A stretch of 9,520 nucleotides of DNA. It comes from an uncultured Methylotenera sp. (GTDB taxonomy: Bacteria; Pseudomonadota; Gammaproteobacteria; Burkholderiales; Methylophilaceae). Below the pieces are notes generated by a model. The model was not told where the DNA came from. It saw only the letters and a list, made by a program, of their open reading frames with translations, and did not search any database. The stretch lies in contig CALFXV010000030.1 of NCBI GenBank assembly GCA_937957775.1, positions 1 through 9,520 on the forward strand. Direction: 5' to 3'. This document shows, one piece after another, positions 1 to 7,926 of this stretch. Position numbers and translations under genes: made by a program. Positions within the stretch are counted from its first letter, which is position 1. Each line of letters begins with the position of its first letter.

Positions 1-245
1 TCAACACACCTGAAGGCCACGGCATGCTCAAGGTATGGATGAGCCACGGTGACAAAGTCACCGAATTGCCACCCAATTTTAAAGTGATCGCCAGCAACGA
101 CAGCACCCCTATCGCGGCCTTTGCCGATGAAACCCGTCATTTTTATGGCGTGCAATTCCACCCGGAATTCACCTCCAATCCGCGTACCGGTCACCCCTTG
201 TTTACCGCTTTTGTTAGCGCGGCCTTGGCGAATAAAAAACACTGA
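1..245 (+). CDS. pyrG: 3' end of a class I glutamine amidotransferase gene: GuaA-like segment joined to the PyrG C-terminus (partial)
   Basis: The open frame enters the window from the left (codons from base 3) and stops at TAA 243-245. The first part reads like the GATase domain of GMP synthase: it contains [14 protein letters not shown], then a stretch with [15 protein letters not shown], then YGVQFHPE, which carries the catalytic His and Glu of the triad. After QFHPE a GMP synthase should continue with VTHT-like residues and a long ATP-pyrophosphatase domain. Instead the frame continues [15 protein letters not shown] and ends about 25 residues later, which is the typical C-terminus of CTP synthase. 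The downstream order kdsA-eno-ftsB is also the usual surroundings of pyrG. The symbol therefore reflects the 3' end and the context only; the upstream half visible here is not CTP synthase sequence. The gene is either a chimera made during assembly or a real fusion, and the 5' part outside the window would decide. Confidence 0.8.
   Translation, partial: NTPEGHGMLKVWMSHGDKVTELPPNFKVIASNDSTPIAAFADETRHFYGVQFHPEFTSNPRTGHPLFTAFVSAALANKKH
150..170 (+). other. apparent GuaA/PyrG junction in the shared GATase motif
   Basis: These bases encode VQFHPEF. QFHPE (153-167) is the only part common to GMP synthase and CTP synthase, so the change of family must fall within or right beside it. Both families often use nearly the same codons here, which makes the stretch a natural place for a false join or for recombination. 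Confidence 0.65.
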
Positions 246-286
246 TGACGTTTTTGACGGCGGTTGGTTAAGCGCTGCGGTATAAA

Positions 287-290
287 AAGG
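287..290 (+). promoter_or_regulatory. weak ribosome binding site of kdsA
   Basis: AAGG at 287-290 lies six bases before the ATG at 297. It is the only Shine-Dalgarno-like match in the 51-base gap after the preceding stop codon and supports the chosen kdsA start. Confidence 0.45.
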
Positions 291-296
291 CCTTGA

Positions 297-1136
297 ATGA
301 AATTATGCAATTTTGAGGTGGGCTTAGACCGCCCCTTATTCTTAATAGCCGGACCCTGCGTCATCGAATCCGAACAAATGGCCATTGATAGTGCTGGCCA
401 GCTAAAAGAGATGGCAACGGCTTTGTCCATGCCGTTTATATACAAATCGTCTTTTGATAAAGCCAATCGCAGCGCCAACAGCACGTTCAGGGGGCTGGGC
501 TTAGAGCAAGGCTTACGGATTTTAGATGAGGTGCGTCGCCAAATTGGCGTGCCGGTCTTAACCGATGTGCACACTGAGCAGCAAGTAAATGAGGTGGCTG
601 CCGTGGTTGATGTGCTGCAAACGCCGGCTTTTTTATGTCGCCAAACCGATTTTATTATGGCTTGTGCGAAATCCGGTAAGCCGGTCAACATAAAAAAAGG
701 CCAGTTTATGGCGCCGGCTGACATGCGTAACGTGGTGCAAAAAGCCCGTGAGGCCAATGGCAACCAAGACAACATCATGGTGTGCGAGCGTGGTGTGTCG
801 TTTGGCTACAATACCTTGGTGTCGGACATGCGCGGCTTGGCCATCATGCGGGAAACCGATTGCCCGGTGGTGTTTGATGCCACCCATTCGGTGCAGCAGC
901 CTGGCGGGCAAGGCGATAAGAGTGGCGGGCAACGCGAGCATGTGCCGGTGTTAGCCAGGGCGGCAGTGGCCAGTGGCGTAGCCGGCATTTTTATGGAGAC
1001 CCATGCCGATCCTGATAGCGCTTTGTCCGACGGCCCCAATGCTTGGCCTTTGCATAGAATGCAGGAGTTGTTAGCCGTGTTGGTGGATTTAGATAAGCTG
1101 GTGAAAAAAGCCGGCTTCATAGAAAGTACATTATAA
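297..1136 (+). CDS. kdsA: 3-deoxy-8-phosphooctulonate synthase (KDO-8-phosphate synthase), metal-dependent class
   Basis: The 279-residue protein condenses phosphoenolpyruvate with arabinose 5-phosphate to KDO 8-phosphate, the first committed step toward the KDO of the LPS inner core, in the cytoplasm. Visible family motifs are IAGPCVIES (18-25), SSFDKANRS (51-59), TDVH (89-92), PAFLCRQTD (110-118), VCERG (162-166), FDATHS (193-198) and the METHADPD...SDGPNAWP block (233-251). Cys21 sits where metal-independent enzymes such as that of E. coli have Asn. Together with His197, Glu234 and Asp245 it makes up the expected metal-binding set, so this should be the metal-requiring class. Length is normal for the family. 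The gene lies 51 bases after the preceding stop and 64 bases before enolase, probably in one transcription unit with them. Confidence 0.96.
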   Translation: MKLCNFEVGLDRPLFLIAGPCVIESEQMAIDSAGQLKEMATALSMPFIYKSSFDKANRSANSTFRGLGLEQGLRILDEVRRQIGVPVLTDVHTEQQVNEVAAVVDVLQTPAFLCRQTDFIMACAKSGKPVNIKKGQFMAPADMRNVVQKAREANGNQDNIMVCERGVSFGYNTLVSDMRGLAIMRETDCPVVFDATHSVQQPGGQGDKSGGQREHVPVLARAAVASGVAGIFMETHADPDSALSDGPNAWPLHRMQELLAVLVDLDKLVKKAGFIESTL

Positions 1137-1150
1137 GAACTAGCTAAAAC

Positions 1151-1180
1151 GGTTTAAGCCCATCGATTCGTGGCTAAACC
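1151..1180 (+). other. stem-loop in the kdsA-eno gap
   Basis: GGTTTAAGCC (1151-1160) can pair with GGCTAAACC (1172-1180), giving nine base pairs with one bulged A (1157) and an 11-base loop. The run after it is AT-rich but has no T-tract, so it does not look like a full intrinsic terminator. It ends eight bases before the eno ribosome binding site and could act as an RNA processing or stability element, or be chance. Confidence 0.4.
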
Positions 1181-1188
1181 ATTAATTT

Positions 1189-1194
1189 GAGGAG
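1189..1194 (+). promoter_or_regulatory. strong ribosome binding site of eno; decides the start
   Basis: GAGGAG at 1189-1194 lies six bases before ATG 1201. The in-frame GTG at 1198 would be only three bases from it, so ATG 1201 (protein MSAIVDII) is the start. This is the best Shine-Dalgarno in the window, fitting a highly expressed glycolytic gene. Confidence 0.75.
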
Positions 1195-1197
1195 TAA

Positions 1198-2487
<1,290 letters not shown>

Positions 2488-2492
2488 GCCTT

Positions 2493-2798
2493 GTGAAAGC
2501 GCTCACCCTCATTTTCATTACCCTTATTGCCCTGCTGCAGTATCCACTGTGGTTGGGCAAAGGCAGTTGGCTGAGCGTGTGGAAGTTAAGCCGTCAAATC
2601 AGTTTGACGCAAGAGACCAACCTCACCTTAAAGGCTAGAAATCAAGCCTTGGATGCAGAGGTGCTGGATTTGAAAAGTGGTCGCGCCGCCATTGAAGAAC
2701 GCGCTAGAAGTGAGCTGGGCATGGTCAAGCAAGACGAAGTCTTTTATCAAGTCTTGGACACCGCCAAGCCCACCATACTGCCTAAAGCCCAGCCTTAA
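2493..2798 (+). CDS. ftsB: cell division protein FtsB
   Basis: This 101-residue single-pass inner-membrane protein belongs to the FtsQ-FtsB-FtsL divisome subcomplex that signals activation of septal peptidoglycan synthesis. A hydrophobic segment spans residues 3-20, followed by the family's LGKGSW motif (21-26). A coiled coil of polar heptads runs from about 30 to 66, and then comes the conserved RARSELGMVKQDEVFYQV region (70-87). The short tail after it is proline-rich. The start is GTG 2493; the next in-frame codons upstream include TAA at 2481, so no longer form is possible. There is no clear ribosome binding site and only five bases separate it from the eno stop, so translation is probably coupled to eno. 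Placement directly after eno is the classical order in Beta- and Gammaproteobacteria. Its stop overlaps the ygfZ stop on the other strand. Confidence 0.93.
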   Translation: MKALTLIFITLIALLQYPLWLGKGSWLSVWKLSRQISLTQETNLTLKARNQALDAEVLDLKSGRAAIEERARSELGMVKQDEVFYQVLDTAKPTILPKAQP

Positions 2799-3826
2799 TC
2801 TGCACTCCAGGCGTAGGGCAGGGTGCGCAATTCAAGCTTGACGCCATTAATGAAAAGATCGCTGGCATCCATGCTGTCTAAGCGGATTTCAGCCAAGACG
2901 GCGTAACTACCATTGGGTGCGGGCGCCGCTCTGACTACCTTGCCTACCGCTTCCTGTTTTTCCGTGACGACGTCCATGCCTGCTTGCGAAGGCACCGAAG
3001 TCGCTAGGTGAAGTAAATGCGTCCTGCGTTTTACTTTACCTAAGTAGTGGGTTCTCGCGACAATTTCTTGCCCGGTGTAACAACCCTTCTTGAAATTAAT
3101 ACCGTTAAGGCAATCCAAGTTAACCATTTGCGGCACAAACTCTTCTTGGGTGCTCAACTGTATGTCCGGAATGCCGGCTTGTATTTCCAACCATTCCCAT
3201 GCGGCTTTGCCTACCGGCTGGCAGGTTTTTTTCAGCTCCGACCAAATGCGTTTGGCAGAGTCCGTGTTGCAGACAATTTCAAAGCGTGGCAATGGCCCGC
3301 TCAAGCGAATTAAAGTGCCGTTTTCGTTGTGGCTCAATCCTAAGGTTAGGGCAGGAATGGTGCTGAAAAAAACCGACAAAGCTTGCTCAGCATTCGCGCC
3401 GCTGATGCCCAATTTCACTGTGTCGTCGCCGATGTTGTCTAACTTGACCTTAGAGCGCATGACGTACATTTTTAGGCGTTTGGCGATGGGCTCGGCCAGT
3501 TCGCCGTTGAACTGCAAGTGGATGGCTTCTGCCTGACGGTAAGCCAAAAACAGCGCCAACAAACGCCCTTTGGGGCTACAGTAGCCGCTGTAATGGGCTT
3601 TGTCTGCGCCTAGTAAATTAACGTCGTTGGTCACTTGGCCTTGCAAAAAAGTCAGCGCATCGTCACCGCTCAAAGCCAACGTAGTCAAGTCTGATAAGTC
3701 ACATACGATGTCATCTTGTGCCGCGCTCAATAGCTCATTTTGTATGTTGCCAAATGAGACTATAGTTTCCTTATTAAAAACCGCGCCTTGTTTGTTTTGA
3801 AATTCTTGCCAATCGTTGTTTGCCAT
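2795..3826 (-). CDS. ygfZ: folate-binding protein YgfZ (Fe-S cluster maintenance, GcvT-like fold)
   Basis: This 343-residue protein is of the GcvT-related YgfZ/COG0354 family, a cytoplasmic folate-binding factor that helps assembly or repair of some iron-sulfur enzymes such as MiaB. The diagnostic motif KGCYTGQE is present at 247-254 with the essential Cys249, followed by VARTHYLGKVKRRTH. Other family features are LSGDDALTFLQGQVTND (52-68) and CSPKGRLLA (83-91). Length is at the usual size for proteobacterial members. The ATG at 3826 is preceded by only a weak GAG, but a perfect TATAAT lies about 37 bases upstream. The gene is divergent from the ygfX-like gene and convergent with ftsB, so it is probably a single-gene transcript. 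Confidence 0.94.
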   Translation of the reverse strand: MANNDWQEFQNKQGAVFNKETIVSFGNIQNELLSAAQDDIVCDLSDLTTLALSGDDALTFLQGQVTNDVNLLGADKAHYSGYCSPKGRLLALFLAYRQAEAIHLQFNGELAEPIAKRLKMYVMRSKVKLDNIGDDTVKLGISGANAEQALSVFFSTIPALTLGLSHNENGTLIRLSGPLPRFEIVCNTDSAKRIWSELKKTCQPVGKAAWEWLEIQAGIPDIQLSTQEEFVPQMVNLDCLNGINFKKGCYTGQEIVARTHYLGKVKRRTHLLHLATSVPSQAGMDVVTEKQEAVGKVVRAAPAPNGSYAVLAEIRLDSMDASDLFINGVKLELRTLPYAWSAD

Positions 3827-3862
3827 GGGTCACTCGTAGTGGGTAATTAGGGGACTAAAGGC

Positions 3863-3868
3863 ATTATA
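3863..3868 (-). promoter_or_regulatory. predicted -10 box of the ygfZ promoter
   Basis: Read on the minus strand, 3868-3863 is TATAAT, a perfect sigma-70 -10 box. Seventeen bases upstream (3886-3891) the sequence is GTGCCG, a poor -35 with three of six matches. The predicted leader to the ygfZ ATG at 3826 would be about 30 bases. Short arms AAGGC (3858-3862) and GCCTT (3878-3882) flank the box. Confidence 0.45.
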
Positions 3869-3916
3869 TATTGAAGCGCCTTATGCGGCACTAATATAGC
3901 CGCCGTGCGCTCTGCT

Positions 3917-3920
3917 GAGG
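3917..3920 (+). promoter_or_regulatory. ribosome binding site of the ygfX-like gene
   Basis: GAGG at 3917-3920, within TGAGGAAA, lies four bases before ATG 3925 and supports that start for the small membrane protein. Confidence 0.55.
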
Positions 3921-3924
3921 AAAT

Positions 3925-4365
3925 ATGCACCACATAACATTAAGCATCAGGTCGTCCATTGTTTTGTGTTGGGTATTGGGCACAATGAGCTTGTTGGGGG
4001 TAGTGTGCCTAAGCGTTTTGCCATGGCCCTGGCCGTGGCGACTATTAAGTTGCCTAATCCTGCTTGCTGCTGCTGGCCATGCGATCTTGTTGCATGGTTT
4101 AAGGCGTTTAAAGCATTCGATCGTGGTTATGCAGCTTAAACCAGATAACAGCGTCAGTATTTTACTTAAAGACGGCCGTAGGCAGGAGGTCCGCATCATG
4201 CCTAGCACCGTGGTCACGCCTTTATTGACAGTGGTGCATTATCGCTTGCATGAGTCAGCGGGCTATTGTCCCATGCGCTATGTGCTTATTCTTGCCGATG
4301 CGGTGGACGCTGAGGATTACCGACGTTTGCGAGTGTGCCTAAGGTGGGCAACGCTGCCGGTTTAA
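3925..4365 (+). CDS. ygfX: YgfX/CptA-like two-TM membrane protein
   Basis: The 146-residue protein has two hydrophobic helices (about 12-32 and 37-58) separated by the short WPWPW turn. A soluble C-terminal domain with mixed beta structure follows. Its end, LILADAVDAEDYRRLRVCLRW (121-141), matches the final part of E. coli YgfX, where LAADSMDEAEWRDLRRILL occupies the same place, and the LPWP turn corresponds to MPWP there. E. coli YgfX (CptA) was described as the toxin of a toxin-antitoxin pair with SdhE/YgfY, acting on the cytoskeletal proteins MreB and FtsZ; that role is debated. Here it sits divergent to ygfZ as in E. coli, but no sdhE lies between them. The family call rests on topology, the C-terminal motif and neighbourhood, since overall identity is low. 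Its last bases overlap the stop of mxaL. Confidence 0.72.
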   Translation: MHHITLSIRSSIVLCWVLGTMSLLGVVCLSVLPWPWPWRLLSCLILLAAAGHAILLHGLRRLKHSIVVMQLKPDNSVSILLKDGRRQEVRIMPSTVVTPLLTVVHYRLHESAGYCPMRYVLILADAVDAEDYRRLRVCLRWATLPV

Positions 4366-5393
4366 TTGATTTGGTTATCGTGGGCAATGCTGGCTTCGTT
4401 AGCGCTGACTCGGTTTTTGAATAGTTCTTTTTTGTAGAATCTCAAACTGGATTGTATTTGCGCCCAGGGGTTTTTGCCCACATAGGCAAGTAACAATAAT
4501 AGTGCCGCAAGGCCAGCTAATACGCTGCTTAAGTTATACGGCGCGATGTCTCGTCTAGCTGGCTTTTGCTTTTTCATGGCGTCCAACACATTATGCACGT
4601 TATCGCCATTCACGTAGTCGCCACCAATTTCCTTGGCAACATTTTTCAAGTACTCGCTGTCCAGTTTTGAGATAAACCTATCGTTTGCGCCGGCCACGCT
4701 GTCATCCCTCGTGCCTATGTTGGATTCGGAAATTTGTGCAATACCCGGTTGCAGGGCAAAGCTGTCGTTGGACCAATAGCCTATGAGTTGATTTTTTTCA
4801 GTCAACTTGGGTATGGCCGTGCCTTTTTCTGAACCTACGCCAACCAATAACCAGTCATCCGCACCTTGGAAACTAGTTAAATCTCTGGTGTTGAATGCAT
4901 GCAGTTTAGGGGCTTCTTCGCCGTCCGTTAACAAGACCACTTGCGCTGGTTCAGGGAAACCGCGAACGGCCCTAGCGATGCTGTATAAGCTTTCGCGGAC
5001 GCGACTGTTGCCGGCCCAAGCATTGCGCCAGTCTAAGTGATCTATGGTGTCTTGTATGGCAGCGAAATTTTCACACACTTCAATAGGGGTATAGAGGGCT
5101 GCGACACTGGTGCCGGCAAATAAGCCTATGCTGACTTTGGTATCGCAAGGCAGCGATGCCAAGGTTTCATGCATCAATTGCTGGGTGTAGGCGATACGCG
5201 ATACTGGTTTACCATTGATGCGCATGTCCACCGCGTTCATGCTTTGTGAAATATCGGCGACTAGGAAGTAGCTATAGATGTTGTGCTTAAGCGGTATGGT
5301 AGGCTCAAGCATGGCCAATAACAGCAGCAGCATGGCGCTGCTGAGCAAGGCGGTGTCGCGATTGGACTTAAAATAAGCGATGAGTTTTTTCAC
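4362..5393 (-). CDS. mxaL: MxaL, membrane-anchored VWA protein for methanol dehydrogenase calcium insertion
   Basis: The 343-residue protein carries a von Willebrand factor A domain between an N-terminal membrane segment (about 14-29) and a C-terminal one (about 288-305). The metal-ion-dependent adhesion site is complete: DISQS (47-51), Thr95 in FAGTS, and Asp157 in LLTDGEE. The VWA domain should face the periplasm. MxaL is known from methylotroph genetics to be needed, with MxaA and MxaK, for calcium in active PQQ-dependent methanol dehydrogenase. The middle region, with FALQPGIAQISESN and KLDSEYLKNVAKEIGG, fits the MxaL subgroup rather than a generic BatB, as judged from memory. The start is GTG 5393, overlapping the mxaK stop by four bases (GTGA); no good ribosome binding site precedes it, so coupling to mxaK is likely. 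It is the last gene of the cluster; no mxaD follows. Confidence 0.88.
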   Translation of the reverse strand: MKKLIAYFKSNRDTALLSSAMLLLLLAMLEPTIPLKHNIYSYFLVADISQSMNAVDMRINGKPVSRIAYTQQLMHETLASLPCDTKVSIGLFAGTSVAALYTPIEVCENFAAIQDTIDHLDWRNAWAGNSRVRESLYSIARAVRGFPEPAQVVLLTDGEEAPKLHAFNTRDLTSFQGADDWLLVGVGSEKGTAIPKLTEKNQLIGYWSNDSFALQPGIAQISESNIGTRDDSVAGANDRFISKLDSEYLKNVAKEIGGDYVNGDNVHNVLDAMKKQKPARRDIAPYNLSSVLAGLAALLLLLAYVGKNPWAQIQSSLRFYKKELFKNRVSANEASIAHDNQIN

Positions 5394-5944
5394 GGTAAGC
5401 CATTCGGTATGTTGCCCATGATGAGGCCGGGCGAGTCGGATTCACCCACGCCAGGGGTGGGATTTTCTGGTAACAAGGTGATGACTCGGTCTAGATTGCG
5501 GCGCGTGCCCCAATTGCTGTTGTCTTGTTTGAGTGCTTGCTTATAAGAACTGTGCGCCTGCATCAGCAAATACTCAACTTCATCGCGGACTTTAGGATCG
5601 TTGCCGCCACTTACTTGCAAGGCTTTTAAAAAGAACATATTGCCTATATTGTGCTGTACTGCTGCCCTTTGCGCGGGCGTGCCTTTTTGCGTCAGTTGCG
5701 AATAGAGCAAGGTGGATTCTTTAAAGCGCTCGTTCTTAGCTAACCAATAAGCGGTGGCGTACTTGGCTTCAAAACTTTGCTTGTCGGTTTGCGGATTTTT
5801 ACCTGTGCTCACCGCGCGATTAAAGGCGTAGATTTGCCTGATGCGGTTGACCTCATAGGCAATTGCAAGGCTGGCCAAGGTGGCCATGACGACTAAGAGT
5901 AGCGTGAGTTTTTTTACGCTGATAGATGGGAATTTAAGGCTCAT
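5390..5944 (-). CDS. mxaK: MxaK, membrane-anchored TPR-like protein of methanol dehydrogenase maturation
   Basis: The 184-residue protein has one N-terminal membrane anchor (about 12-30). A helical region follows that looks like degenerate tetratricopeptide repeats: FEAKYATAYWLAKNERFKESTLLYSQL (58-84), AAVQHNIGNMFFLKALQ (94-110) and EYLLMQAHSSYKQALKQDNSNW (124-145). It ends in a Pro/Gly-rich tail. The place between two VWA genes corresponds to that of BatC-like TPR proteins in Bat operons and of MxaK in mxa clusters, where it is required for calcium loading of methanol dehydrogenase. The probable role is a scaffold between MxaC and MxaL at the periplasmic face. ATG 5944 overlaps the mxaC stop (ATGA) and the stop overlaps the mxaL start, so it is translated in a tightly coupled series. 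The sequence is poorly conserved in general, so the name leans on synteny. Confidence 0.85.
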   Translation of the reverse strand: MSLKFPSISVKKLTLLLVVMATLASLAIAYEVNRIRQIYAFNRAVSTGKNPQTDKQSFEAKYATAYWLAKNERFKESTLLYSQLTQKGTPAQRAAVQHNIGNMFFLKALQVSGGNDPKVRDEVEYLLMQAHSSYKQALKQDNSNWGTRRNLDRVITLLPENPTPGVGESDSPGLIMGNIPNGLP

Positions 5945-6930
5945 GGTTTTGTGTTCCAGGTTCTAAGCTCGAAGTATTTAACGCTAAGCAAAAGCCCTAT
6001 CATGAGGGCCGCAATGAAATAACAGAGTTGCGTGTAATCATGACCAGGAATTCTTTGCATGTATTTGATGGGTTTCTTTTCTTTTTGATTGATGTCGGCT
6101 ATGGCCGCCGCTAAGGTTTTTGGGTCTTCCGCTTGGTAAGCGTGAAAGGGCGTACGTAGCAAGTTGAAGTAGTTATACAGCTCCACTTCCGATGGCAGCA
6201 TTTCCTCATAGTGATCTTGGTATTTGGGATCAAAAATATCGATACCAGCCGGTTGACGCAACACCACCCAATATAAAGACAGGTTGTAACGCTCTAACCA
6301 GTCGCGTAATTTTTGTTGCACTTCTGCTCCGACTCGCCCTGCGCCATCTGATATTAAGATAATGGCCCTAGATCCCGAGTCGGGCACGCGTTCAAATAAG
6401 CTGACGGCACTGGTTAAGCCGCCACCAATATTGGTTTGAAATAATGAGTTGCCGGCAGTGGCGCTAATGGCAGCCAGAATCGCCTCGCGGCTGTCGGTTA
6501 AAGGTAGTACGTACATGGCCGAGTTGCTAAAAGTCACCACGCCTATCATGTCGTTTTTACGCTGGCTGACGAAATCGCTCATAATTCTGGCTGCGGCCAC
6601 TGATTTTGTTTCGCCAACACGGCCCTCTGCGGTGCCGCCAGAAAAAGGGTCGTCCATACTAGCGCTGCGGTCTATCACCATGCCTATTTGGGCGCCCACG
6701 CCTATGCGTTGGATTTTTTGTTCCAAACTGTGCGGCCCCGCTAAGCCTAAAATGATGCAGAACAGGCTGATGGCAGCCAGAATTTTAAGCAACAAGCCTA
6801 TTAAGTTAGAAAGTGGGTCGCTAGGCAACATGGCTACCCATGAATAGCTTCGGCTATTGGCTCTGTCTAGCAGGATAGGCAGCGCGGCCAAAGGCAGCAG
6901 CCATAACAGCAATGGGTGAGCAAAGCCCAT
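5941..6930 (-). CDS. mxaC: MxaC, BatA-like VWA protein of methanol dehydrogenase maturation
   Basis: The 329-residue membrane protein has hydrophobic N-terminal segments at about 6-21 and 42-64, a VWA domain, and a C-terminal membrane helix at about 302-316. The opening FAHPLLLWLLPLAALPILLD is typical of the BatA/aerotolerance N-terminal region. The adhesion site is intact: DRSAS (87-91), Thr166 in FQTNIGGG, and Asp195 in LISDGAG. A long insertion between DRSAS and the next helix (GTAEGRVGETKS) may be a loop near the metal site. In the mxa cluster MxaC is thought to work with the MoxR ATPase in assembling active methanol dehydrogenase; no more precise step is known. ATG 6930 shares one base with the mxaA stop (TAATG), and a GAG lies seven bases before it. 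Confidence 0.88.
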   Translation of the reverse strand: MGFAHPLLLWLLPLAALPILLDRANSRSYSWVAMLPSDPLSNLIGLLLKILAAISLFCIILGLAGPHSLEQKIQRIGVGAQIGMVIDRSASMDDPFSGGTAEGRVGETKSVAAARIMSDFVSQRKNDMIGVVTFSNSAMYVLPLTDSREAILAAISATAGNSLFQTNIGGGLTSAVSLFERVPDSGSRAIILISDGAGRVGAEVQQKLRDWLERYNLSLYWVVLRQPAGIDIFDPKYQDHYEEMLPSEVELYNYFNLLRTPFHAYQAEDPKTLAAAIADINQKEKKPIKYMQRIPGHDYTQLCYFIAALMIGLLLSVKYFELRTWNTKP

Positions 6931-7910
6931 TACTGGCTCACTTTGCTTTTAACGTTAGGCAACAATCCGCGCTCGCAATCGCGCAATTGGCGGCAGAACT
7001 GTTGCAGCCATAGCTTAGGGCTGGCTCCTAAGTGAGTGTGGGCCACGGGCGCAAAAAATACCAAGCTGGACAGACTGAAAAAGCGCTCTAATTCTTGTTT
7101 TAATGGCGCGTAAGCCGGTTTATTTTTTAAAAACTGGTCTAGGTTGTTATTAAATAAAACGCTCCCGGCGGTTTTATTCAAAGCGGCATGCAAACGCGTG
7201 GCGGCTTCTTGTATGCCGGCTTCGTTATCCGGCATTTTGCGTATATCACGGTACGCTTTGGCGAACGGGGCACCCATTCTAGGTAGCCAGGCGTGCACCC
7301 CAAGGATGTACAACAGACCAAGTAAAGAGAGGCTCAGCGCCGCTATGGCAAGGCCTAGCTGCACTAAGTCTGCTTGATCATCCAGAAACAAGGGCGGCAC
7401 AAAGGGGCTCATTTCTTCTTTTAATTTAACCGCGCCGAATACCGATAACGGTGATATGCGGAATGAGTAGGAGGGGATGCGGTATTGCACTATTTCTTTG
7501 CTGTTGGTGTTGCGTAACTTAACAATTTCCGCGCGCAGGGCGGCCGGCTTGGCTAATTTGCCAGTGGTGAATACTTGATAGCGCAATTGCAGCTCGTGGT
7601 TGACGCCTTCGCTGCTAGCACTTTCTTGGTGGCTGATTTTGATCAGTTCTATGCCGGAAATTTGACCACGGTAGCGGTGTTCGTAACCCTCTATGGGTAG
7701 GGATTCTTTAACCAGTTCGTAAGGCTTTTTGACATTTAAGATGATGGTCCTGTCCAATACATCGCCGACCACGTAGCCTGCATCACGGCTAGGGTTGATT
7801 TGTTTAAGACTCACGTATTTGGCGTTCACGTCCGGCAGTATGATGTCGGCGTATACCGCTTGTGTGGCCAAAGATAAAGCGCATAGTGCTAATAAAAATC
7901 GGGTTCGCAT
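6930..7910 (-). CDS. mxaA: MxaA, exported membrane protein required for calcium incorporation into methanol dehydrogenase
   Basis: The 326-residue protein begins with a classical signal peptide: MRTR, a hydrophobic core (about 5-18) and a VYA cleavage site before Asp22. A periplasmic beta-rich domain follows (about 22-180), and a membrane helix at 183-205 puts the rest (WLPRMGAPFAKAYRDI onward) in the cytoplasm. There, residues such as HAALNKTAG and KPAYAPLKQELERFF resemble the helical tail of DUF4381-like Bat partners. In methylotrophs MxaA is one of three gene products needed for calcium insertion into methanol dehydrogenase. The chosen ATG 7910 has a GAG seven bases upstream; an in-frame ATG at 7922 would add MSIF and leaves only four bases to the mxaS stop, so it remains possible. 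The open frame extends to 8192, but that part lies under mxaS and is not coding. Confidence 0.85.
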   Translation of the reverse strand: MRTRFLLALCALSLATQAVYADIILPDVNAKYVSLKQINPSRDAGYVVGDVLDRTIILNVKKPYELVKESLPIEGYEHRYRGQISGIELIKISHQESASSEGVNHELQLRYQVFTTGKLAKPAALRAEIVKLRNTNSKEIVQYRIPSYSFRISPLSVFGAVKLKEEMSPFVPPLFLDDQADLVQLGLAIAALSLSLLGLLYILGVHAWLPRMGAPFAKAYRDIRKMPDNEAGIQEAATRLHAALNKTAGSVLFNNNLDQFLKNKPAYAPLKQELERFFSLSSLVFFAPVAHTHLGASPKLWLQQFCRQLRDCERGLLPNVKSKVSQ

Positions 7911-7926
7911 AAAAATACTCATTAAT

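Noticed and set aside
254..286. TTGACG (254-259) and TATAAA (281-286) as a kdsA promoter
   Set aside because: The spacer is 21 bases, well outside the usual 16-18, and the genes look co-transcribed.
191..778. 195-residue open frame on the minus strand over kdsA
   Set aside because: It lies antisense to a well-supported kdsA, shows no recognisable domain, and its Cys/Ser/Thr-rich composition is that of a shadow frame.
1151..1190. Intrinsic terminator after kdsA
   Set aside because: The stem-loop is followed by AATTTGAGG and not by a T-run, so termination is not supported.
3090..3536. 148-residue plus-strand open frame inside ygfZ
   Set aside because: It is opposite to ygfZ, whose family motifs are clear, and has no ribosome binding site or recognisable domain.
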